Source of the DNA: an uncultured Collinsella sp.
Lineage (GTDB): Bacteria; Actinomycetota; Coriobacteriia; Coriobacteriales; Coriobacteriaceae
DNA: 25,057 nucleotides
Assembly: GCA_900755685.1 (NCBI GenBank)
Contig: CAAEHI010000036.1
Coordinates: forward strand, 1 to 25,057
Reading direction: 5' to 3'
The position numbers and the translations under genes were made by a program. Shown piece after piece: positions 1 to 8,549 of the stretch. How positions within the stretch are numbered: position 1 is the stretch's first letter; each line of letters starts with the position of its first letter. The notes beneath the pieces were generated by a model that saw nothing but the letters and a program-made list of their open reading frames with translations, searched no databases and was not told the origin of the DNA.

Positions 1-1451
1 CGCAGCGGATTTTCCATCAGGGGTTTGAAGAAAATGGAGCGCCTGCCGTGAGAAAACTCACGGCGCAGGTCGGCGATCCGAACCGTAGGCAGCACGGCGT
101 GTCCCGGGCGCTCGGGCATCTCGACGCGCGTCCAGGTGGCACCGTTGTACGTGCCGCGGCGGCAGCGGTCGAGGGCCTCGGCTGAAGGCGTCGCCGAACC
201 CAGCACGAGCGGGCAGCGATAGCGGCGCGCCATCTCGGCCGCCACCTCGCGCGCGTGGTAGCGCGGGCTGGAACCCTGCTTATAGCTGGTCTCGTGCTCC
301 TCGTCGATGATGATGAGGCCCAAGTCGCTGAGCGGGCAAAAGAGCGCCGAGCGGGCGCCGACGACCACGCGCGCGGCACCGCTGGCGACCATATCCCACT
401 GGTCCAGGCGCTCGCCGGCCGAAAGGCGCGAATGGAACACGGCTACCGTCTCGCCAAAACGCGAGCGGAAGCGGCCGACGGTCTGGGCCGTCAGCGAGAT
501 CTCGGGCACGAGCACGCAGGCCGAACGGCCGGCCGCCAGCACGCGCTCAATCGCCGAAAGGTAAACCTCGGTTTTGCCGGAGCCGGTGACGCCGTCGACC
601 AGCACCACGTCTCCATGAGCGTCCAGACGGGCGCGCTCAATCTGCGCGAGTGCCTGCTGCTGGCCGTTGGTAAGTGCGACCGGCGTCTTGCCGCTTGCCG
701 AGGACAGCGTGGTCTGCTCGCTGCAGCCACGCCACGCACGGCGCTCCTCCACCACGACGACGCCGCGTTTTTCGAGCGCCTTAATGGTCGCCGACATGCT
801 GTTGTAAAGCAGGTTGAGGTCGCGCGTCGTGACCGGGCCGCACTGGAGCGCCTCGATGAGCTGACGCTGGCGGACCGCGGTCTTGGGCGGCGTATAGTCG
901 AAGCCCTCGGGCGTAAGCATGACCCAGCGGTTTTGGATAGGCTTGACGGCGGGGCGCTCGACAGTCCACACGCCGTCGTCGCCCTTGACCACGCGCGGGC
1001 TTCCGCCCGGTGGCAAGAACAGGCGCAGGCACTCGGAAAGCGTTGCGACGTACTCGCGGCTCATCCAGCGCGCGATGCGGGCAGCCTCCGCGGTAAAGAG
1101 CGGTTTGCTGAGGATTACCTCGATGGGCTTGATGCGCGCAGGATCGAGGACCTTGTTGCCTTGCAGGTCGCCCAGCTCAGACGCAATGTCAATGATATAG
1201 CCCGCGGCCGCACGGTTGCCAAAATGGACCAGGACCGTAGACCCGACTTGGGTCTCGTTGGCGAGGGATTGCGGAATGCCGTAAGCAAACGGCTCGGACA
1301 GCGCACGCGTCGGGATGTCGAGAACCACGCTCGCATAGGCGGCGACGGGTTCGGGTGCGGGCCCGGGCTGCGCCGGGGCGGCGGCAGGAGCCGCGGGCTT
1401 CGAAGCCTCCTCCGGTTCCGGCGAACCAAACAGCGACAGTTGCTCGGCCAT
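1..1451 (-). CDS. priA: Primosomal protein N' (replication restart helicase PriA), 3' part cut by window edge
   Basis: PriA is a cytoplasmic 3'-5' superfamily 2 helicase that recognises stalled forks and reloads the replisome. The frame is open from an ATG at 1451 to the window edge, giving about 483 residues of a protein usually 700-800 long. Residues about 40-90 fit the N-terminal 3'-DNA-binding domain (LDIPTRALSEPFAYGIP). Walker A GVTGSGKT is at 287-294, the DEEH box at 383-386 and motif III SAT at 419-421. The zinc-binding cysteines and the C-terminal helicase lobe lie outside the window. The start is supported by GGAGGT about 9 bases upstream. Residues 10-40 are a Pro/Ala-rich stretch before the conserved domain. 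It lies 89 bp downstream of gltX on the same strand, with a possible terminator between. Confidence 0.93.
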   Translation of the reverse strand, partial: MAEQLSLFGSPEPEEASKPAAPAAAPAQPGPAPEPVAAYASVVLDIPTRALSEPFAYGIPQSLANETQVGSTVLVHFGNRAAAGYIIDIASELGDLQGNKVLDPARIKPIEVILSKPLFTAEAARIARWMSREYVATLSECLRLFLPPGGSPRVVKGDDGVWTVERPAVKPIQNRWVMLTPEGFDYTPPKTAVRQRQLIEALQCGPVTTRDLNLLYNSMSATIKALEKRGVVVVEERRAWRGCSEQTTLSSASGKTPVALTNGQQQALAQIERARLDAHGDVVLVDGVTGSGKTEVYLSAIERVLAAGRSACVLVPEISLTAQTVGRFRSRFGETVAVFHSRLSAGERLDQWDMVASGAARVVVGARSALFCPLSDLGLIIIDEEHETSYKQGSSPRYHAREVAAEMARRYRCPLVLGSATPSAEALDRCRRGTYNGATWTRVEMPERPGHAVLPTVRIADLRREFSHGRRSIFFKPLMENPL

Positions 1452-1490
1452 GGCCCCAGCACCTCCCATCCCATTCGTCTTCAGAAACAA

Positions 1491-1517
1491 GAGGCCCGCT
1501 CGGGGTGAACGGGGCTC
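1491..1517 (-). terminator. Possible terminator between gltX and priA
   Basis: Read on the minus strand, 1517-1510 (GAGCCCCG) pairs with 1498-1491 (CGGGCCTC) at seven of eight positions around an 11-base loop, followed by TTGTTTCTG. It lies 24 bases after the gltX stop. The mismatch, long loop and imperfect T tail make it weak, and partial read-through into priA is plausible. Confidence 0.4.
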
Positions 1518-1540
1518 GGATACGTGCGTTTACACGGCTG

Positions 1541-3016
1541 CTACAGCGCCATCGTGCGGGCGCGGTCGATGCGCGCCAGGCAGTCGTCGCGGCCGACGAG
1601 TGCCATGGTCTCGCCCAGCGGAGGGCTCACCATGTTGCCGCAGACGGCAACGCGCACGGCTTGGAACACCACGCGCTTCTTAAGGTCCATCTGCTCGGGC
1701 AGCGGTTCAAGCGCGGCGTCGATGTTGGCAGCCGTCCACTCGTCCACGCCCTCGAGCGCGGCCTTGGCGGCATCCAGAATGGCACCCATGCCCTCCTTGG
1801 CCAGGCCCTTGTTGACGGACTTCTCGTCATACTCGAGCGTCTCGGCCGTAGCGAAGATGGGAGCGGCGACGGTCACGGCGTCGGTCGGCATCTTGGTGCG
1901 CGGCTTGACGATGGCGGCAAGCGCATCGATCCAATCCTCGCCGTACTCGACATTGCCCTCGATGAGACCCGCCTCGTGCAGCTCGGGGACCATGATCTCG
2001 TCGGCAAACTGAGCATCGGACATGCCATTGATGTACTCAGCGTTGACCCAATCGAGCTTCTTGGGGTCAAAGGTCGCCGGGTTCTTGGAGATGCGATCGA
2101 GCGAGAACTTGCTGGCCAGGACATCGCGCGGGATGATCGTGGTCTCGCCGTCGAGCGACCAGCCGAGCAGCGCCAGGTAGTTGACGAAGGCGTCGGACAG
2201 GTAGCCGGCGTCGCGGTACTCCTCCACCGAGGTAGCGCCGTGGCGCTTGGAGAGTTTCTTGCCGTCGGCGCCCAGGATCATGGAGATGTGGGCGAACGTG
2301 GGCACGGGCGCGCCGAGGGCCTCGTAGACCATGACCTGACGCGGGGTGTTGGACAGGTGGTCGTCACCGCGGATGACGTGGGTGATCTTCATCATAGCGT
2401 CGTCGACGACGGTCGCGAAGTTGTACGTGGGCGTGCCATCGGAGCGGAAGATGACAAAGTCGTCGAGCTCCTTGGCGTCGAAGGTCACCTCACCGTGGAC
2501 GGCGTCGTGGATGACGACGTCGCCGCGGTCCTCGGGCACCTTGATGCGCAGGACGTAGGACTCGCCGGCCTCGATGCGGCGGCGGGCCTCCTTGGGATCA
2601 AGATCGCGGCAGCGGCGCTGATAGCCCTGGAAGGGGTCCTTGCGCTCCTGCGCGGCCTTGCGATCGGCGTCGAGCTGCTCCTTGGTGCAGAAGCACGGAT
2701 AGGCCTTGCCCTCGTCCCAAAGCTTCTGGGCGGCCTGCTTGTACAGGTCCAGGCGCTCGGTCTGGGCGTAGGGGCCAAAATCGCCGCCCACCTCGGGACC
2801 CTCGTCCCAGTCCAGGCCCAGCCAACGCATGGCGCGCAGGATGATCTGCGTGTTCTCGTCGGTAGAGCGGGTGGGGTCGGTGTCGTCGATGCGCAGGATG
2901 AACGTGCCGCCGTTAGCACGGGCGAAAGCCCAGTTATAGATAGCGGTGCGGGCGCCGCCAATGTGCAGCTTGCCCGTCGGTGAGGGTGCAAAGCGGACGC
3001 GAACGTCTGATGCCAT
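1541..3016 (-). CDS. gltX: Glutamyl-tRNA synthetase
   Basis: This class I aminoacyl-tRNA synthetase charges tRNA-Glu with glutamate in the cytoplasm. The 491-residue product has the usual length. The HIGH-type ATP site lies in RFAPSPTGKLHIGGART near the N terminus, and the KMSKS-type loop reads KKLSKRHG at 253-260. The SSNTPRQ/LSNTPRQ-type region and the C-terminal anticodon-binding domain follow in order. An in-frame upstream ATG at 3055 exists, but the ATG at 3016 is chosen: GAGGAG sits 6 bases before it and family alignment starts there. It is divergent from metK. Whether it is a discriminating or non-discriminating GluRS cannot be told here, because the gatCAB genes are not in view. Confidence 0.96.
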   Translation of the reverse strand: MASDVRVRFAPSPTGKLHIGGARTAIYNWAFARANGGTFILRIDDTDPTRSTDENTQIILRAMRWLGLDWDEGPEVGGDFGPYAQTERLDLYKQAAQKLWDEGKAYPCFCTKEQLDADRKAAQERKDPFQGYQRRCRDLDPKEARRRIEAGESYVLRIKVPEDRGDVVIHDAVHGEVTFDAKELDDFVIFRSDGTPTYNFATVVDDAMMKITHVIRGDDHLSNTPRQVMVYEALGAPVPTFAHISMILGADGKKLSKRHGATSVEEYRDAGYLSDAFVNYLALLGWSLDGETTIIPRDVLASKFSLDRISKNPATFDPKKLDWVNAEYINGMSDAQFADEIMVPELHEAGLIEGNVEYGEDWIDALAAIVKPRTKMPTDAVTVAAPIFATAETLEYDEKSVNKGLAKEGMGAILDAAKAALEGVDEWTAANIDAALEPLPEQMDLKKRVVFQAVRVAVCGNMVSPPLGETMALVGRDDCLARIDRARTMAL

Positions 3017-3056
3017 GGAAATCTCCTCGATTGCAGGATGGATGTCTAACCGCACC

Positions 3057-3062
3057 AGTATA
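3057..3062 (-). promoter_or_regulatory. Candidate -10 box for gltX
   Basis: On the minus strand 3062-3057 reads TATACT, five of six matches to the sigma-70 consensus, about 40 bases upstream of the gltX start. A weak TTGTGC lies about 19 bases further upstream. The call rests mainly on the -10 match and position. Confidence 0.35.
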
Positions 3063-3096
3063 AAGCATCAAAGCAACCTCCGCACAAAGGGCACCG

Positions 3097-3229
3097 ACCT
3101 ACTCATTGGGGACAGACTTAAATGACCATTCTTTGGGCAACCTGTCGGCACTTAGGCAAGGCTGGTCGTTTAAGCCTGTCCCCAATGAGTACACGGATGG
3201 TCATTTAAGTCTGTCCCCAATGAGTAGGT
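3097..3229. repeat. Palindromic intergenic element with 33-bp arms and a third internal copy
   Basis: Bases 3097-3129 are the perfect reverse complement of 3197-3229 (33 of 33). A third copy in the same direction as the right arm lies at 3163-3190 and differs at two positions. The shared core on the right-arm strand is TTTAAGTCTGTCCCCAATGA. The element fills most of the 318-bp gltX-metK gap (3017-3334) and encodes nothing visible. The GGGGACAG core resembles repeats associated with REP-associated tyrosine transposases in other bacteria; that comparison is from memory. A MITE or REP/BIME-like unit is the likeliest identity. A cis-acting RNA for metK is less likely because the element ends upstream of the candidate metK promoter. 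Confidence 0.8.
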
Positions 3230-3261
3230 GCGGAAAGGGTGTGAATGTTTGATTTACGCGC

Positions 3262-3322
3262 TATGATGTGCCCTTGCATAGAGAGCCCGGCGGAATGGTA
3301 ACGGTCGCCGGGACACGTTTTT
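3262..3322 (+). promoter_or_regulatory. Candidate metK promoter and leader hairpin
   Basis: TATGAT at 3262-3267 matches five of six -10 bases, but no convincing -35 is spaced from it. Transcription from there gives a leader of about 60 bases containing a perfect 7-bp hairpin, CCCGGCG (3286-3292) with CGCCGGG (3306-3312), and a 13-base loop. Five T residues follow at 3318-3322, and the ribosome site AAAGGA is at 3324-3329. A stem followed by T residues just before a SAM synthetase could be an attenuator. I could not match it to any SAM riboswitch consensus I know. Confidence 0.35.
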
Positions 3323-3334
3323 GAAAGGACAATC

Positions 3335-4615
<1,281 letters not shown>

Positions 4616-4652
4616 GCTAACGGCAAAAGCTACAGCCAAGAAACAACGCACC

Positions 4653-4688
4653 AAAAGAAGTACCGGCTCCAACCGGTACTTCTTTTTT
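4653..4688 (+). terminator. Rho-independent terminator of metK
   Basis: A perfect 14-bp stem (4653-4666 with 4673-4686) closes a 6-base loop, and the right arm runs into a T tract at 4683-4688. It lies 38 bases after the metK stop. The A-rich left flank and T-rich right flank make it potentially bidirectional. Confidence 0.92.
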
Positions 4689-4749
4689 AATAATCCGGTG
4701 GTGAAGATGCTTCGATATGAGCCTACGCTGCGTCCCTAGCTAATGAATT

Positions 4750-4780
4750 TTGTCATCTAGCAACCCCAACCATGTATCCT
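4750..4780 (+). promoter_or_regulatory. Weak candidate promoter for sdaA
   Basis: TTGTCA at 4750-4755 and TATCCT at 4775-4780 are separated by 19 bases, which is long. If used, transcription would begin at about the first base of the palindromic element at 4783, placing the whole element in the sdaA leader. The match is modest. Confidence 0.25.
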
Positions 4781-4782
4781 TA

Positions 4783-4903
4783 GTCCCGAGGGGCGGGGCA
4801 TAAGGTCGATCGCGAGTTCCGCACGAGCCGGAGAGCACTTAATGTGCTCTCCGTGCGAGCAGGACTGTCCGAGCAGGCGACCTTATGCCCCGCCCCTCGG
4901 GAC
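4783..4903. repeat. 121-bp palindromic element with perfect 26-bp arms and an internal hairpin
   Basis: Bases 4783-4808 and 4878-4903 are exact reverse complements over 26 positions. Between them a second perfect 9-bp hairpin, GGAGAGCAC (4830-4838) with GTGCTCTCC (4844-4852), has loop TTAAT. It is flanked by CGCAC/GTGCG (4820-4824, 4853-4857), which can extend the stem around a 5-base bulge. A small GGAC-T-GTCC arm lies at 4862-4870. No T tract follows, so it is not an ordinary terminator. It occupies most of the 311-bp metK-sdaA gap apart from the metK terminator, and ends 14 bases before the sdaA ribosome site. It could be a MITE-like repeat or a structured leader RNA. No target-site duplication is obvious. 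Confidence 0.8.
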
Positions 4904-4926
4904 GACGGGATAGAACAGGAGCGCAT

Positions 4927-6534
4927 ATGGCAGGCAAGCCGCAAACACTAGCTACGACCTCGGCATTCGAGATCTTGGGCCCCGTCATGGTCGGCCCCAG
5001 CTCATCGCACACCGCCGGCGCCCTCCGCTGCGCCCAAGTTGCCGCCAGCCTGTTGGAAGGTCGCATCACCAAGGTCACCTTTGGCCTGTGGAACTCCTTC
5101 GCCCACACCTACCGCGGCCACGGCACAGACCGTGCGCTCGTCGCGGGCATACTGGGCCTCGACACCGATGACGAGAACATCAAGCAGGCCTTCGACCTCG
5201 CACGCGAGCAGGGCCTCGAATATCACTTTGACATCAAGGGCGACGACGCGTCCATCCACCCCAACACCGTCGACATTGACATGGTCGACGACACGGGCGC
5301 CACGGCACAGGTCCGCGGCGAGAGCCTGGGCGGCGGCAAGATGCGCATCAGCCGCATTAACGGCGTCGGCGTCGACATCTCGGGCATGTATTCCACGCTC
5401 TTCGTGGCGCACAAGGACGTCCCCGGTGTACTCGCCGCGCTCACCAACCTGCTCGCCTACGCCCATGTAAACATCGCCTTCTGCCGCACCTACCGCACCG
5501 AAGTGGGCGGCCAGGCCTACTCCGTCTTTGAGACCGACGGCGCGCCCGACGACACCGTCGTCCCCATGCTGCGCAAGCTCGACAATGTCGATTACGCAAC
5601 GTTTATCGAACTCCCCGGTTCTGCCTCGTCGCTCTCCCCCGGCGTCTCGGCCAAGGAAATCTTCGACGACGGCGAGCAGTTGCTCGATGCGTGTGAGGAA
5701 CTGGGGCTCAGCATCGGCGCCGTCATGGCCGTTCGCGAGGCGCGTCTGACCGGCGAGGCCCACGCCGTCGCTGCCATGCGCCGCGTGCTCGACGTCATGC
5801 GCGAGGAGACCACGGCCCCCATCGCCAATCCGCAGCGTTCGCTCGGCGGGCTTATCGGCGGCGAGGCCAAGCTTGTCGAAGCCACCGGCCGCAACGATTT
5901 GAGCGCAAGCCTGATGGGCCCCGTTCAGACCGATGCCGTGGCCCGCGCGATGGCCGTGCTCGAACGCTCCGCCACCATGGGCGTGATCGTCGCCGCCCCC
6001 ACGGCAGGCTCAGCGGGTGTTGTGCCCGGCTGCGTGCTTGCACTCGCCGATCGCCTGCAGCTCGACGACGAGCAGGTCATGGACGCGCTCTACTGCGCAG
6101 CCGCCATCGGCCTCAACCTCACCACGAGCGCCTGCGTCGCCGGCGCCGAGGGCGGATGCCAGGCCGAGGTGGGAAGCGCCGCCGCCATGGCAGCCGCCGC
6201 GCTGGTGCAGATGCTCGGCGGCACGCCCGAGCAGGCGCTCGACGCCAGTTCCATCGCGCTGAGTAACCTGCTGGGCCTCGTTTGTGACCCCGTCGGTGGC
6301 CTCGTGGAGGTGCCCTGCCAAAACCGCAACGCCATCGGCGTAGCAGCGGCCTTTAGCTCGGCACAACTCGCCCTCGCAGGCATTAAGAGCTTGGTGCCGT
6401 TTGACCAGATGGCACATGTAATGCTCTCGGTGGGCCACGCGTTGCCAGCCACGCTGCGCGAGACGGCAAAGGGCGGCATCGCGCAGGCTCCGGCCGCACT
6501 TTCGGCCTGTGCAAAATGCGGTGTGTGCGGATAG
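4927..6534 (+). CDS. sdaA: Iron-sulfur L-serine dehydratase, single chain
   Basis: This cytoplasmic [4Fe-4S] enzyme deaminates L-serine to pyruvate and ammonia. The 535-residue chain carries the beta domain first (GPVMVGPSSSHTAGALR at about 19-35), then an ACT-like segment at about 147-205 (DVPGVLAALTNLLAYAHVNI). The catalytic alpha domain runs from about 246. Cys411, Cys453 and Cys464 show the 42- and 11-residue spacing known for cluster ligands in the Legionella enzyme. The chain ends CAKCGVCG, fitting the family's C-terminal cysteine that enters the active site. The start at 4927 is chosen over an upstream in-frame ATG at 4885 because AGGAG lies 5 bases before it and the upstream ATG falls inside the palindromic element. 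Confidence 0.94.
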   Translation: MAGKPQTLATTSAFEILGPVMVGPSSSHTAGALRCAQVAASLLEGRITKVTFGLWNSFAHTYRGHGTDRALVAGILGLDTDDENIKQAFDLAREQGLEYHFDIKGDDASIHPNTVDIDMVDDTGATAQVRGESLGGGKMRISRINGVGVDISGMYSTLFVAHKDVPGVLAALTNLLAYAHVNIAFCRTYRTEVGGQAYSVFETDGAPDDTVVPMLRKLDNVDYATFIELPGSASSLSPGVSAKEIFDDGEQLLDACEELGLSIGAVMAVREARLTGEAHAVAAMRRVLDVMREETTAPIANPQRSLGGLIGGEAKLVEATGRNDLSASLMGPVQTDAVARAMAVLERSATMGVIVAAPTAGSAGVVPGCVLALADRLQLDDEQVMDALYCAAAIGLNLTTSACVAGAEGGCQAEVGSAAAMAAAALVQMLGGTPEQALDASSIALSNLLGLVCDPVGGLVEVPCQNRNAIGVAAAFSSAQLALAGIKSLVPFDQMAHVMLSVGHALPATLRETAKGGIAQAPAALSACAKCGVCG

Positions 6535-6555
6535 CGACTAAGAACGACTCAAAGG

Positions 6556-6571
6556 TGGGACATTTGTCCCA
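6556..6571. repeat. Short perfect palindrome downstream of sdaA
   Basis: TGGGACA (6556-6562) and TGTCCCA (6565-6571) form a perfect inverted repeat 22 bases after the sdaA stop. Only GCTCTTTCG follows, so it would be a poor terminator. It may instead be an operator-like or repeat-derived site in the 149-bp sdaA-transpeptidase gap. Confidence 0.35.
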
Positions 6572-6620
6572 GCTCTTTCGAATGCCACCGTTTCCGTACC
6601 ACAAACAGCAGGGCAATCGC

Positions 6621-6626
6621 TATAAT
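6621..6626 (+). promoter_or_regulatory. Candidate -10 box for the L,D-transpeptidase gene
   Basis: A perfect TATAAT lies 58 bases upstream of the chosen start. No good -35 hexamer is seen at 16-18 bases upstream, so the call rests on the -10 alone. Confidence 0.4.
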
Positions 6627-6683
6627 GCAAGCCCAGTAAAAACACGATGAACCGCAAGGCGAAAATCGAAGGATATGCATACG

Positions 6684-8417
6684 ATGTCGCAAAACGATCG
6701 AACTCAACTGATTCCCGATCCGCAGCAGCCGAGCAGGCACACCGGCGGCGTTCAGTCACCGCGTCCTATCGCGCCGAGCCACGGTCAGCAGCGTGGTGCG
6801 GCAAACGCGCCCCAACGCCCGAACCAACAGCGACAGCAGCGTCAACAACGTCAGCAGCGCCAGGCAAACGGCAATGCGCCCAAGCAGCCCCCCACGCACG
6901 CCCGAGGCGATCGCGGCCCCGCGCGCAAGTCCGCCGGCAACAATAAGTCGGGCAAAAAGACGACGCTCTTTGTCGTCTTGGGTCTTATCGTCATTGTCTA
7001 TATCGTAGGAATCGTAGCGTTTTCGCAGCTAGCCTACCCCAACACCACCATTGCCGGCGTCGACGTCTCGTTCTCCAACGCTTCGTCTGCCGCTACCAAG
7101 GTCAATTCGGCATGGAAGCACTATAAGCTCACCGTGACAGGCGATGACTTTAGCTGGACCTATCAGCCCGAGTCCGATGAGCCCATCGTCGATGGCGAAG
7201 CTGCCGCAAAAGAGATTATCAGCCACAACGAAGCCTTTGTATGGCCGGTCCGCCTTGTGGAATCCTTAAGCGGCAAGGCCAAAACAACCGCTACCTCCAA
7301 CGAAGTCGATCTTGATCAAGACGTCGACCTGTCCATGCTCTCCGATACCTTTGACCAAAAGAAGTTTGAGAAGGATCTGGGCGCCGCCATCGACGAGTTT
7401 AACGAGGGGCGTTCGGGCACGTTCGAGGCCAATAGCTCCTATGACGAGCAGGCCGGCAAGTTTACCGTCGAGAAGGCGCGCTCCAACGAAAAACTCAACC
7501 GCGAGCATGTCATTAAGTATGCCGAGCTCGAGCTTGCCTCGCTGGCCGAGACCGTAGATCTTTCCAAGCTCGGCAACGATGCCTATGAGCCGCTCAATGG
7601 AACGCTGACCGATGATCAGATTCAGGCCGCATGCGATGCCGCCAACAACTTCCTGGGCGTCAACGTGACCCTCAAGCTCAACGGCGAGGATGCCGGCAAG
7701 GTTGATGGCAGCTCCGTGTTGCAGTGGATCAGCTTTGCCGATCCGGCCAATCCCACGCTCGATACGTCGCAGATCAGCAGCTGGGCAGCCGAGCTCGCCA
7801 ACGGCTTTAATACCGTGGGCTCCACTCGCTGGTGGACGCGCGCCGATGGCAAGCAGTGCGCCGTCGAAGGCGGCGACTTTGGTTGGTCCATCGACAGCAG
7901 CTCGCTCGCCAAGCAGGTCGAGGACGCCATTAACAACAAGCAGACCGGCGAAATCGAGATCAAGTACTCCCAGAAGGCCGACACCTTTACCGCAAAGGGA
8001 GAGCCCGACTGGAAGGCGTATATCGACGTCGACCTGTCCGAGCAGCACGCGCGCTACTATGACGAGAACGGTAATATCGTTTGGGAGGCCAACTTTATAT
8101 CCGGCAAACCGGGCGAAGACGCCACCCCCGAGGGCGTGTGGCAGATCAACAGCAACGACGGCGGCAGCACCCTGATCGGAGCCAAGGACCCCGAGACCGG
8201 TAAGCCCAAATACGAAAGCCCGGTGAGCTACTGGATGCCGTTCGAGGGCAATATGATCGGCTTCCACGATGCCACCTGGCAAAACGACAAGAGCTTCGAT
8301 AACGCCGAGTCGTACAAATGGTGCGGCAGCCACGGCTGCATCAACCTGCGTCTGGCAGACGCCAAGGCACTTCACGACTGCATCAAAGTCGGCCTGTGCG
8401 TGGTTGTCCACTCGTAG
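6684..8417 (+). CDS. Membrane-anchored L,D-transpeptidase with YkuD catalytic domain
   Basis: L,D-transpeptidases form 3-3 peptidoglycan cross-links or attach proteins to the wall, using a catalytic cysteine. The 577-residue product has a Gln/Arg/Pro-rich cytoplasmic tail (residues 1-90, with repeated QQR units). One membrane segment follows at about 93-115 (FVVLGLIVIVYIVGIVAF). A long extracellular region, resembling the peptidoglycan-binding type 4 domains found with these enzymes, comes next. The YkuD domain spans about 445-577. The active-site motif SHGCINLR has His550 and Cys552, and an upstream histidine in MIGFHDATW completes the usual set. ATG 6684 is preferred to ATG 6675: AAGGA is 10 bases from the former and only 1 from the latter. 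The gene appears monocistronic. Confidence 0.9.
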   Translation: MSQNDRTQLIPDPQQPSRHTGGVQSPRPIAPSHGQQRGAANAPQRPNQQRQQRQQRQQRQANGNAPKQPPTHARGDRGPARKSAGNNKSGKKTTLFVVLGLIVIVYIVGIVAFSQLAYPNTTIAGVDVSFSNASSAATKVNSAWKHYKLTVTGDDFSWTYQPESDEPIVDGEAAAKEIISHNEAFVWPVRLVESLSGKAKTTATSNEVDLDQDVDLSMLSDTFDQKKFEKDLGAAIDEFNEGRSGTFEANSSYDEQAGKFTVEKARSNEKLNREHVIKYAELELASLAETVDLSKLGNDAYEPLNGTLTDDQIQAACDAANNFLGVNVTLKLNGEDAGKVDGSSVLQWISFADPANPTLDTSQISSWAAELANGFNTVGSTRWWTRADGKQCAVEGGDFGWSIDSSSLAKQVEDAINNKQTGEIEIKYSQKADTFTAKGEPDWKAYIDVDLSEQHARYYDENGNIVWEANFISGKPGEDATPEGVWQINSNDGGSTLIGAKDPETGKPKYESPVSYWMPFEGNMIGFHDATWQNDKSFDNAESYKWCGSHGCINLRLADAKALHDCIKVGLCVVVHS

Positions 8418-8485
8418 TGCAACGCGCGCATTCCTACAACGTGGAACCGCAGCGACCAATCTAACAGTTCCGAAAGAAACCGTCC

Positions 8486-8515
8486 TATGCGCCCGCCCCA
8501 ACCGGTGGGCGCATA
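8486..8515 (+). terminator. GC-rich hairpin between transpeptidase and export operon
   Basis: TATGCGCCC (8486-8494) pairs with GGGCGCATA (8507-8515). Inner pairs including one G-T extend the stem to 12 bp around a 6-base loop. It starts 69 bases after the transpeptidase stop and 35 bases before the adaptor start. No clean T tract follows (TACTTATC), so it may be a weak terminator or a leader structure for the export operon. Confidence 0.4.
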
Positions 8516-8549
8516 TACTTATCGAGGTACTTTCTATAAAGGAGACGCT

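Noticed and set aside
1355..2983. A 542-codon open frame on the plus strand opposite gltX, and a 417-codon frame at 255-1508 opposite priA
   Set aside because: Both lie antisense to clearly recognised genes, show low-complexity Gly/Leu/Val or Arg-rich sequence and match no family. They are GC-rich shadow frames.
4783..4903. A tRNA or tRNA-like reading of the multi-arm palindrome
   Set aside because: The outer stem is 26 bp, with no T-loop or D-loop consensus and no 7-base anticodon loop, so it is not a tRNA.
6538..6759. Small minus-strand frames with a hydrophobic stretch between sdaA and the transpeptidase gene
   Set aside because: They overlap the transpeptidase start region, have no convincing ribosome site and no family resemblance.
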